From the NCBI GenBank assembly GCA_035610835.1, contig CM069452.1:8451109-8515108 (forward strand): a stretch of DNA of 64,000 nt. The letters are read 5' to 3'. The position numbers and the translations under genes are program-made. Origin of the DNA: Ophiura sarsii (lineage: Eukaryota > Echinodermata > Ophiuroidea > Amphilepidida > Ophiuridae). A model generated the notes under the pieces. It had not been told where the DNA came from and did not search any database. It was given only the letters and a program-made list of their open reading frames with translations. Positions 12,701 through 24,700 of the stretch are shown here, one piece after another; position 1 is the stretch's first letter, and the number at the start of each line of letters is the position of its first letter.

Positions 12701-15700
12701 TGGACATGGATAAGAGGAATCTTTTGACCAATTCTGACAATCATAGGTCATTATCTCTTGGACAAGTAGTATTTTGAGTGCGAGGAGTAAAAATGTACAT
12801 TTTGACCCCTAGTGACCTTTTATTGACCTTTGATCTTAACGGTATGATTGACTTTTGTTCTTGTCTTATCAATGCCCACAAAATAAAAGAAACCCGGTCA
12901 AAATCAAAGCATGCCTTATATTTTCCCCTTGTAAAGTTTAATGACCTCTAGTGACCTCGTTTGACATGTCACTTTTAGTGTGGAAGGACCCTATATGAAC
13001 ATTGATCAAAGAAATCTTTTGACCAATTCTGAGTATCATCAGTCATTTTCCCTCGGACAAGTAGGGTTTTGAGTGAATGAAGTAAAATTTACATTTTGAC
13101 CCCTAGTGACCCCAAATGATTTTTAATTTTAAAAACCGTTCTTTTGTACATGCGTACGGTCAAAAGGAATATGTGGACCAATTTTGACGATCCTAGGTCA
13201 TTTCACTAAATTGCAAATGCGTTTTAAGGTGAAAATCACGTTTTGACCCCTAGTGACCCCTGTGTGACCTTTGACCCCTTATGCTTTTCAACCTGAGTAG
13301 TGGTGCACATAAGGGTTCTTATGACCAAATATGGTTAAAATCGGCTCAACGGTTACGGAGCTATAGGTCCCATGACAGGAGAAAGAAGAAGACGAAGAAG
13401 AAAGAAACAGGACGAATACAGTATATTAGTCGTTTCTCGACTAATATAACTAGACATGACCTGTGATCGGAGATCACGAATATTAGTCGGGTGTGTTACA
13501 TGTTAACCCCTTCGAGTGGTAAATGGAGTAAATAAATACAGTTGAACCCCTAGTGACCTTTTCTTGACCTCTGACCCAAAACTTGTAATTGACTTTTTTG
13601 CTTGGCTGATCAATGCGCACAAGAAAAAGGTAGTCCCGTCAAAATCGGAGCATGTTTTAAGCTTTTCACTTGTAAAGTTCAATGACCTCTAGTGACCCCG
13701 TGTGACATGTCACTTTTAGTGGAGAAGGACCCTATATGAACATGGATGAGAGGAACCTTTTGACTAATTCTGACAATCATAGGTCATTTCCTCTCGGACA
13801 AGTAGCATTTTGAGTGAATGGAGTGAAAATTTACATTTTGACCCCTAGTGACCCCAAATATTTTTTGATTTTAAAAACCGAACTATTGTACATGCGTACG
13901 GTCAAAAGGAATATGTTGACCAATTCTGACGATCCTAGGTCATTTCACTAAATTGCAAATGCGTTTTTAGTGAAAATCACGTTTTGACCCCTAGTGACCT
14001 TTTCTTGACCTCTGACCCAAAACTTGTAATTAAGTTTTTTGCTTGGCTGATCAATGCGCACAAGAAAAAAGTAGTCTTGTTAAAATCGGAGCATGTCTTA
14101 AGATTTTCACCTGTATAGTTCAATGACCTCTAGTGACCTCGTGTAACATGTCACTTTTAGTGGAGAAGGACCCTATATGGACATGGATAAGAGGAATCTT
14201 TTGACCAATTCTGACAATCATAGGTCATTATCTCTTGGACAAGTAGTATTTTGAGTGCGAGGAGTAAAAATGTACATTTTGACCCCTAGTGACCTTTTAT
14301 TGACCTTTGATCTTAACGGTATGATTGACTTTTGTTCATGTCTTATCAATGCCCACAAAATAAAAGAAACCCGGTCAAAATCGAAGCATGCCTTATATTT
14401 TTCCCCTGTAAAGTTCAATGACCTCTAGTGACCTCGTTTGACATGTCACTTTTAGTGTGGAAGGACCCTATATGAACATTGATCAAAGAAATCTTTTGAC
14501 CAATTCTGAGTATCATCAGTCATTTTCCCTCGGACAAGTAGGGTTTTGAGTGAAGGGAGTAAAATTTACATTTTGACCCCTAGTGACCCCAAATGATTTT
14601 TAATTTTAAAAACCTTTCTTTTGTACATGCGTACGGTCAAAAGGAATATGTGGACCAATTTTGACGATCCTAGGTCATTTCACTAAATTGCAAATGCGTT
14701 TTTAGTGAAAATCACGTTTTGACCCCTAGTGACCTTTTCTTGACCTCTGACCCAAAACTTGTAATTGACTTTTTTGCTTGGCTGATCAATGCGCACAAGA
14801 AAAAAGTAGTCTTGTTAAAATCGGAGCATGTCTTAAGATTTTCACCTGTATAGTTCAATGACCTCTAGTGACCTCGTGTAACATGTCACTTTTAGTGGAG
14901 AAGGACCCTATATGGACATGGATAAGAGGAATCTTTTGACCAATTCTGACAATCATAGGTCATTATCTCTTGGACAAGTAGTATTTTGAGTGCGAGGAGT
15001 AAAAATGTACATTTTGACCCCTAGTGACCTTTTATTGACCTTTGATCTTAACGGTATGATTGACTTTTGTTCATGTCTTATCAATGCCCACAAAATAAAA
15101 GAAACCCGGTCAAAATCGAAGCATGCCTTATATTTTTCCCCTGTAAAGTTCAATGACCTCTAGTGACCTCGTTTGACATGTCACTTTTAGTGTGGAAGGA
15201 CCCTATATGAACATTGATCAAAGAAATCTTTTGACCAATTCTGAGTATCATCAGTCATTTTCCCTCGGACAAGTAGGGTTTTGAGTGAATGGAGTAAAAT
15301 TTACATTTTGACCCCTAGTGACCCCAAATGATTTTTAATTTTAAAAACCTTTCTTTTGTACATGCGTACGGTCAAAAGGAATATGTGGACCAATTTTGAC
15401 GATCCTAGGTCATTTCACTAAATTGCAAATGCGTTTTTAGTAAAAATCACGTTTTGACCCCTAGTGACCCCTGTGTGACCTTTGACCCCTTATGCTTTTC
15501 AACCTGAGTAGTGGTGCACATAAGGGTTCTTATGACCAAATATGGTCAAAATCGGCTCAACGGTTACGGAGCTATAGGTCCCATGACAGAAAAAGAAGAA
15601 GAAGAAACTAGAGATAATTGTGATCTTAGATCACGGATATTAGTCGAGGGCTTTGACCTTTGACCTTGCTATATGTTGTCAAAGGGCAATAACCTTAAAT

Positions 15701-18700
15701 TGTACTATATTTGATAATTGTGTTTATAAATTTCAGCCCTGAATTTATTTTAAAAATACATTTTGAACCCTAATGACCTTTTTTTGACCTTTGACCACAA
15801 ACTTATAGTTGACTTTTTTCTTGGCTTATCAATGCGCACAAGAAAAAAGTAATCCGGTCAATATCAGAGCATGTCTTCAGTTTTACACCTGTATAGTTCA
15901 ATGACCCCTAGTGACCCTGTTTGACATGTCATTTTTAATGGAGAAGCACCCTATATGGACATGGATAAGAAGAATCTGTTGACAAATTCTGACAATCATC
16001 GGTCATTTCGTCTCGGACAAGTAGTATTTTGAGTGCGCGGAGTGAAAATGTACATTTTTACCCCTAGTGACATTTTTTTGACCTCTGACCTTAACGATAT
16101 GATTGACTTTTGTTCTTGTCTCATCAATGTGCACATAATAAAAGAAACCCTGTCAAAATCGGAGTATGCCTTATATTTACCCCCTGTAAAGTTCAATGAC
16201 CCCTAGTGACCCCGTTTGACATTTCACTTTTAGTGTAGAAGCACCCTATATGTAGATGGATCCAAGGAATCTTTTGACCAATTCTGAGTATCATCAGTCA
16301 TTTTCCCTCGGACAAGTAGGGTTTTGAGTGAATGGAGTAAAAATTTACATTTTGCCTAAATCTAATTTGCATCGGTTCCGACACCCATTAGCACGCCTCT
16401 AAATAGTTCCAGGCGAAAACTTGCAACTCTTCTTGCGCAATAGTATAAAACGCTACGCTGCATGAAGCGTTGATATTTGTAAAAGTATTAAGATTGACTA
16501 TCTGAATGTGGTACCAAAATAAAGCTGAGAATATGTAGAATTGAAAAATGCGCGTGAGGAATCGATTTGATCATTTTTTGTTGATAATATAGAGGCACTA
16601 TTTCGTATCTTGTTACCCCGTCCCATGTGGATGACAATGCGTGAATCTCGCATGCACTGGTTCGACACGAAATTGTGAAAAATCTAACTGTTATCCGTAT
16701 AGTTTTTACAATCTTATTTGAAAGAGTTGAATCAGGGCTAAATTTTCATACCATATTCATAAATATCGTATGTGGCTAACTCGAGTTCTGATCGCCGGAA
16801 AATGACGCATATTGCATAGAAACGCGTGTAGACGTGATTTAGAGGTGTGCTACCTGAATAGTATAGAGTTTTAAAAACACAATCACTATGCAAGGAATCT
16901 CTCCATGGCGTAATTGGATAAAATCTCGCTTTGGTAACGAAAGGTTGCGGGTTCGAATCCAGGTCCAGATGTTTTATTATTTTTATTTCACGTTTTATTT
17001 AATGTAGTAAAAATGTACATTTCGACCCCTAGTGACCTTTTCTTGACCTTTGACCCCAAAGAAATGATTGACTTTTTTGCTTGTCTCATCAATGCCTACA
17101 AAATGAGCCATGACCAGTCAAAATCGGAGCAAGTCTTACATTTTACCTTGTATAACTTTTTTTTTAAATTGAATAATTATTAAGACCGCAGATTATTTTA
17201 AAAGGTTTATACAGGGTAAAATTTAAGACTTGCTCCGATTTTCACCGGTCATGGCTCATTTTGTAGGTATTGATGAGACATGAAAAAAAGTCAATCATTT
17301 TATGGGAAGCAAAGGTCAAGAAAAGGTCACTAGGGGTCATAATGTAGTAAAAAAGTACATTTCGACCCCTAGTGACCTTTTCTTGACCTTTGACCCCAAA
17401 GAAATGATTGACTTTTTTACTTGTCTCATCAATACCTACAAAATGAGCCATGACTTGTCAAAATCGGAGCAAGTCTTACATTTTACCTTGTATAACTTTT
17501 TTTTTAAATTGAATAATTATTAAGACCGCAGATTTTTTTAAAAGGTTTATACAGGGTAAAATTTAAGACTTGCTCCGATTTTCACCGGTCATGGCTCATT
17601 TTGTAGGCATTGATGAGACAAGAAAAAAAGTCAATCATTTGTTTGGGGTCAAAGGTCAAGAAAAGGTCACTAGGAGTCCTAATGGAGTAAAAATGTACGT
17701 TTCGACCCCTATTGACCGATTCTTGACCGTTGACCCCAAACTTATGATTGACTTTTTTTCTTGGCTTATCAATGCGCGCAAGAAAAAAGTAGTTCCGTCA
17801 AAATCGGAGCATGTCTTAAGATTTTCACTTGTATAGTTCAATGACCCCTAGTGCTAGTGACCCCGTTTGACATGTCACTTTTAATGGAGAAGCACCCTAT
17901 ATGAACATGGATAATAGGAATCTTTTGACAAATTCTGACAATCATCGGTCATTTCGTCTCGGACAAGTAGTATTTTGAGTGCGCGGAGTGAAAATGTACA
18001 TTTTGACCCCTAGGGACCTTTTGTTGACCTTTGACCTTAACAGTATGATTGACTTTTGTTCTTGTCTCATCAATGCCCACATAATAAAAGAAACCCGGTC
18101 AAAATCGGAGCATGCCTTATATTTTCCCTTTGTAAAGTTCAATGACCCCTAGTGACCCCGTTTGACATGTCACTTTTAGTGTAGAAGCACCCTATATGAA
18201 CATTGATCCAAGGAATCTTTTGACTAATTCTGAGTATCATCAGTCATTTTCCCTCGGACAAGTAGGGTTTTGAGTGAATGGAGTAAAATTTACATTTTGA
18301 CCCCTAGTAACCCCAAACATTTTTCGATTTAAAAAACCGAACTATTATACATGCGTACGGTCAAAAGGAATATGTTGGCCAATTCTCAAGATCCTAGGTC
18401 ATTTCAATAAATTGCAAATGCGTTTTAAGTGAAAATCACGTTTTGACCCTAGTGACCACTGTGTGACGTTTGACCCCTTATGCTTTACAACCTGAGTAGT
18501 GGTGCACATAAGGTTACTTATGACCAAATATGGTCAAAATCGGCTCAATGGTTGCGGAGCTATAGGTCCCATGACGGAAGAAAGAAGATTTCTTGTTTTT
18601 GTCGTACAAATACAAAAACATACTAGAGATAATTGTGATCTTAGATCACGGATATTAGTCGAGGTCTTTGACCTTCGACCTTGCTATATGTTGTCAAAGG

Positions 18701-21700
18701 GCAATAACTTTAAGTTGTACTATATTTGATAATTGTTTTTATAAATTTCAGCCCTGAAGTAGTTTAAAAAAATACCTTTTGAACCCTAATGACCTTTTCT
18801 TGACCTTTGACCCCAAACTTATAATTGACCTTTTTTCTTGGCTTATCAATGCGCACAAGAAAAAAGTAGTCCCGTCAAAATCGGAGCATGTCTTCAGTTT
18901 TACACCTGTATAGTTCAATGACCCCTAGTGACCCCGTTTGACATGTCACTTTTATTGGAGAAGCACCCTATATGAACATGGATAAGAGGAATCTTTTGAC
19001 AATTTCTGACAATCATCGGTCATTTCTTCTCGGACAAGTAGTATTTTGAGTGCGCGGAGTGAAAATGTACGTTTTGACCGCTAGGGACCTTTTCTTGACC
19101 TTTGACCTTAACGGTATGATTGACTGTTGTTCTTGTCTCATCAATGCCCACAAAATAAAAGAAACCCGGTCAAAATCGGAGCATGCCTTATATTTTCCCC
19201 GTGTAAAGTTCAATGACCCCTAGTGTCCTCGTTTGACATTTCGCTTTTAGTGTAGAAACACCCTATATGTAGATGGATCCAAGGAATCTTTTGACCAATT
19301 CTGAGTATCATCAGTCATTTTCCCTCGGACAAGTAGGGTTTTGAGTGAATGGAGTAAAAATTTACATTTTGCCTAAATCTAATTTGCATCGGTTCCGACA
19401 CCCTTTAGCACGCCTCTAAATAGTTCCAGGCGAAAACTTGCAACTCTTCTTGCGCAATAGTATAAAACGCTACGCTGCATGAAACGTTGATATTTGTAAA
19501 AGTATTAAGATTGACTATCTGAATGTGGTACCAAAATAAAGCTGAGAATATGTAGAATTGAAAAATGCGCGTGAGGAATCGATTTGATCAGTTTTTGTTG
19601 ATAATACAGAGGCACTATTTCGTATCTTGTTACCCCGTCCCATGTGGATGACAATGCGTGAATCTCGCATGCACTGGTTCGACACGAAATTGTGAAAAAT
19701 CTAACTGTTATCCGTATAGTTTTTACAATCTTATTTGAAAGAGTTGAATCAGGGCTAAATTTTCATACCATATTCATAAATATCGTATGTGGCTAACTCG
19801 AGTTCTGATCGCCGGAAAATGACGCATATTGCATAGAAACGCGTGTAGACGTGATTTAGAGGTGTGCTACCTGAATAGTATAGAGTTTTAAAAACACAAT
19901 CATTATACAAGGAATCTCTCCATGGCGTAATTGGATAAAATCTCGCTTAGGTAACGAAAGGTTGCGGGTTCGAATCCAGGTCCAGATGTTTTATTATTTT
20001 TATTTCACGTTTTATTTAATGTAGTAAAAATGTACATTTCGACCCCTAGTGACCTTTTCTTGACCTTTGACCCCAAAGAAATGATTGACTTTTTTGCTTG
20101 TCTCATCAATGCCTACAAAATGAGCCATGACCAGTCAAAATCGGAGCAAGTCTTACATTTTACCTTGTATAACTTTTTTTTTAAATTGAATAATTATTAA
20201 GACCGCAGATTTTTTTAAAAGGTTTATACAGGGTAAAATTTAAGGCTTGCTCCGATTTTCACCGGTCATGGCTCATTTTGTAGGAATTGATGAGACAAGA
20301 AAAAAAGTCAATCATTTAATGGGAGTCAAAGGTCAAGAAAAGGTCACTAGGGGTCCTAATGTAGTAAAAAAGTACATTTCGACCCCTCTAGTGACCTTTT
20401 CTTGACCTTTGACCCCAAAAAAATGATTGACTTTTTTGCTTGTCTCATCAATACCTACAAAATGAGCCATGACTTGTCAAAATCGGAGCAAGCCTTACAT
20501 TTTACCTTGTATAACTTTTTTTTTAAATTGAATAATTATTAAGACCGCAGATTTTTTTAAAAGGTTTATACAGGGTAAAATTTAAGACTTGCTCCGATTT
20601 TCACCGGTCATGGCTCATTTTGTAGGCATTGATGAGACAAGAAAAAAAGTCAATCATTTGTTTGGGGTCAAAGGTCAAAAAAAGGTCACTAGGAGTCCTA
20701 ATGGAGTAAAAATGTACGTTTCGACCCCTATTGACCTTTTCTTGACCGTTGACCCCAAACTTATGATTGACTTTTTTTCTTGGCTTATCAATGCGCGCAA
20801 GAAAAAAGTAGTTCCGTCAAAATCGGAGCATGTCTTAAGATTTTCACTTGTATAGTTCAATGACCCCTAGTGACCCCGTTTGACATGTCACTTTTAATGG
20901 AGAAGCACCCTATATGAACATGGATAATAGGAATCTTTTGACAAATTCTGACAATCATCGGTCATTTCGTCTCGGACAAGTAGTATTTTGAGTGCGCGGA
21001 GTGAAAATGTACATTTTGACCCCTAGGGACCTTTTGTTGACCTTTGACCTTAACGGTATGATTGACTTTTGTTCTTGTCTCATCAATGCCCACATAATAA
21101 AAGAAACCCGGTCAAAATCGGAGCATGCCTTATATTTTCCCTTTGTAAAGTTCAATGACCCCTAGTGACCCCGTTTGACATGTCACTTTTAATGTAGAAG
21201 CACCCTATATGAACATTGATCCAAGGAATCTTTTGACCAATTCTGAGTATCATCAGTCATTTCCCCTCGGACAAGTAGGGTTTTGAGTGAATGGAGCAAA
21301 ATTTACATTTTGACCCCTAGTGACCCCAAATATTTTTTGATTTAAAAAAACCTAACTATGGTACATGCGTACGGTCGAAAGGAACATGTTGACCAATTCT
21401 GAAGATCCTAGGTCATTTCACTAAATTGCAAATGCGTTTTAAGTGAAAATCACGTTTTGACCCTAGTGACCCCTGTGTGACCTTTGACCCCTTATGCTTT
21501 ACAACCTGAGTAGTGGTGCACATAAGGGTACTTATGACCAAATATGGTCAAAATCGGCTCAATGGTTGCGGAGCTATAGGTCCCATGACGGAAGAAAGAA
21601 GATTTCTTGTTTTTGTCGTACAAATACAAAAACATACTAGAGATAATTGTGATCTTAGATCACGGATATTAGTCGGGGGCTTTGACCTTTGACCTTGCTA

Positions 21701-24700
21701 TATGTTGTCAAAGGGCAATAACCTTAAGTTGTACTATATTTGATAATTGTTTTTATAAATGTCAGCCCTGAAGTAGTTAAAAAAATTCATTTTGAACCCT
21801 AATGACCTTTTCTTGACCGTTGACCCCAAAGTTATTATTGCCTTTTTTTCTTGGCTTATCAATGCGCACAAGAAAAAAGTAGTCCGGTCAAAATCAGAGC
21901 CTGTCTTCAGTTTTACACCTGTATAGTTCAATGACCCCTAGTGACCCCGTTTGACATGTCACTTTTAATGGAGAAGCACCCTATATGAACATGGATGAGA
22001 GGAATCTTTTGACAAATTCTGACAATCATCGGTCATTTCGTCTCGGACAAGTAGTATTTTGAGTGCGCGGAGTGAAAATGTACATTTTGACCCCTAGGGA
22101 CCTTTTCTTGACCTTTGACCTTAACGGTATGATTGACTTTTGTTCTTGTCTCATCAATGCCCACAAAATAAAAAAACCCGGTTATAATCGGAGCATGCCT
22201 TACATTTTCCCCTTGTAAAGTTCAATGAACCCTAGTGACCCCGTTTGACCTTTCACTTTTAGTGGAGAAGCACCCTATATGTACATGGATCCAAGGAATA
22301 TTTTGACCAATTCTGAGTATCATTAGTCATTTTCCCTTGGACAAGTAGGGTTTTGAGTGAATGGAGTAAAATTTACATTTTGACCCCTAGTAACCCCAAA
22401 CATGTTTCGATTTAAAAAACCGAACTATTATATATGCGTACGGTCAAAAGGAATATGTTGGCCAATTCTCAAGATCGTAGGTCATTTCAATAAATTGTAA
22501 ATGCGTTTTAAGTGAAAATCACGTTTTGACCCCTAGTTACCCTTGTGTGACCTTTGACCCCTTATGCTTTACAACCTGAGTAGTGGTGCACATAAGGGTA
22601 CTTATGACTAAATATGGTCAAAATCGGCTCAATGGTTACGGAGCTATAGGTCCCATGGCGGAAGAAGAAGAAAGAAGAAGAAAGAAGAAAGAAACAGGTA
22701 GAATACAGTATATTAGTCGTTTCTCGACTAATATAAGAAACAGGACAAATACAGTATATTAGTCGTTTCTCGACTAATATAACTAGACATGACCTGTGAT
22801 CGGAGATCACGAATATTAGTCGGGTGTGTTACATGTTAACCCCTTCGAGTGGTAAATGGAGTAAATAAATACAGTTGAACCCCTAGTGACCTTTTCTTGA
22901 CCTCTGACCCAAAACTTGTAATTGACTTTTTTGCTTGGCTGATCAATGCGCACAAGAAAAAGGTAGTCCCGTCAAAATCGGAGCATGTTTTAAGATTTTC
23001 ACTTGTAAAGTTCAATGACCTCTAGTGACCCCGTGTGACATGTCACTTTTAGTGGAGAAGGACCCTATATGAACATGGATGAGAGGAACCTTTTGACTAA
23101 TTCTGACAATCATAGGTCATTTCCTCTCGGACAAGTAGCATTTTGAGTGAATGGAGTAAAAATTTACATTTTGACACCTAGTGACCCCAAATATTTTTTG
23201 ATTTTAAAAACCGAACTATTGTACATGCGTACGGTCAAAAGGAATATGTTGACCAATTCTGACGATCCTAGGTCATTTCACTAAATTGCAAATGCGTTTT
23301 TAGTGAAAATCACGTTTTGACCCCTAGTGACCTTTTCTTGACCTCTGACCCAAAACTTGTAATTAACTTTTTTGCTTGGCTGATCAATGCGCACAAGAAA
23401 AAAGTAGTCTTGTTAAAATCGGAGCATGTCTTAAGATTTTCACCTGTATAGTTCAATGACCTCTAGTGACCTCGTGTAACATGTCACTTTTAGTGGAGAA
23501 GGACCCTATATGGACATGGATAAGAGGAATCTTTTGACTAATTCTGACAATCATAGGTCATTATCTCTTGGACAAGTAGTATTTTGAGTGCGAGGAGTAA
23601 AAATGTACATTTTGACCCCTAGTGACCTTTTATTGACCTTTGATCTTAACGGTATGATTGACTTTTGTTCTTGTCTTATCAATGCCCACAAAATAAAAGA
23701 AACCCGGTCAAAATCGAAGCATGCCTTATATTTTTCCCCTGTAAAGTTCAATGACCTCTAGTGACCTCGTTTGACATGTCACTTTTAGTGTGGAAGGACC
23801 CTATATGAACATTGATCAAAGGAATCTTTTGACCAATTCTGAGTATCATCAGTCATTTTCCCTCGGACAAGTAGGGTTTTGAGTGAATGGAGTAAAATTT
23901 ACATTTTGACCCCTAGTGACCCCAAATGATTTTTAATTTTAAAAACCGTTCTTTTGTACATGCGTACGGTCAAAAGGAATATGTTGACCAATTCTGACGA
24001 TCATAGGTCATTTCACTAAATTGCAAATGCGTTTTTAGTAAAAATCACGTTTTGACCCCTAGTGACCCCTGTGTGACCTTTGACCCCTTATGCTTTTCAA
24101 CCTGAGTAGTGGTGCACACAAGGGTTCTTATGACTAAATATGGTCAAAATCGGATCAATGGTTACGGAGCTATAGGTCCCATGACAGAAGAAGAAAGAAC
24201 TAGACATAAGCTGCGATCGGAGATCGCGGATATTAGTCTAGGTTTATAAGTGTTGCAGTCTTTTGATTTGGTAGTTAGAGAGCGGGGATGTGCGTATTTG
24301 TTGGAACCAATCAGCGTTCAGTTTTGATTTTAAAAACCGAACTATTCTGACGATCCTAGGTAATTTCACTAAATTGCAACGGCGTTTTAAGTGAAAATCA
24401 CTTTTTGACCCCTAGTGACTTTTTCTTGACCTTTGACCCCAAACTTATGATTGACTTTTTTTCTTGGCTTATCAATGCGCGCAAGAAAAAAGTAGTTCCG
24501 TCAAAATCGGAGCATGTCTTAAGATTTTCACTTGTATAGTTCAATGACCTCTAGTGAACCCGTGTGACATGTCACTTTTAGTGGAGAAAGACCCTATATG
24601 AACATGGATGAGAGGAATCTTTTGACTAATTCTGACAATCATAGGTCATTTCCTCTCGGACATGTAGCATTTTGAGTGAATGGAGAAAAATTTACATTTT

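Larger units (their letters stand above)
15608..18622 (+). repeat. Array unit 6 (type B, 3015 bp)
   Basis: The start is CTAGAGATAATT with stem GTGATC/GATCAC and loop TTA. It contains a 462-bp inverted-repeat insert (16390-16851), a tRNA-like segment, and alternating forward and inverted copies of one module (about 16996-17840). The 3' end is of the TTTTTGTC/ACAAAAACA kind. Confidence 0.75.
18623..21636 (+). repeat. Array unit 7 (type B, 3014 bp), near-identical to unit 6
   Basis: It has the same order of modules, insert, tRNA-like segment and inverted modules as unit 6, with only scattered differences. The whole 3-kb unit therefore duplicated recently. Confidence 0.78.

Noticed and set aside
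16900..16970. Functional tRNA genes in array units 6 and 7
   Set aside because: Acceptor and T stems mispair and both copies are embedded in a duplicated repeat unit.
20589..20855. Repeated 88-codon frames starting MLRFSPVMAHFVGIDETRKK in the array
   Set aside because: They arise from alternating inverted modules, occur on both strands with related sequence, and show no domain or start context. Treated as repeat DNA.
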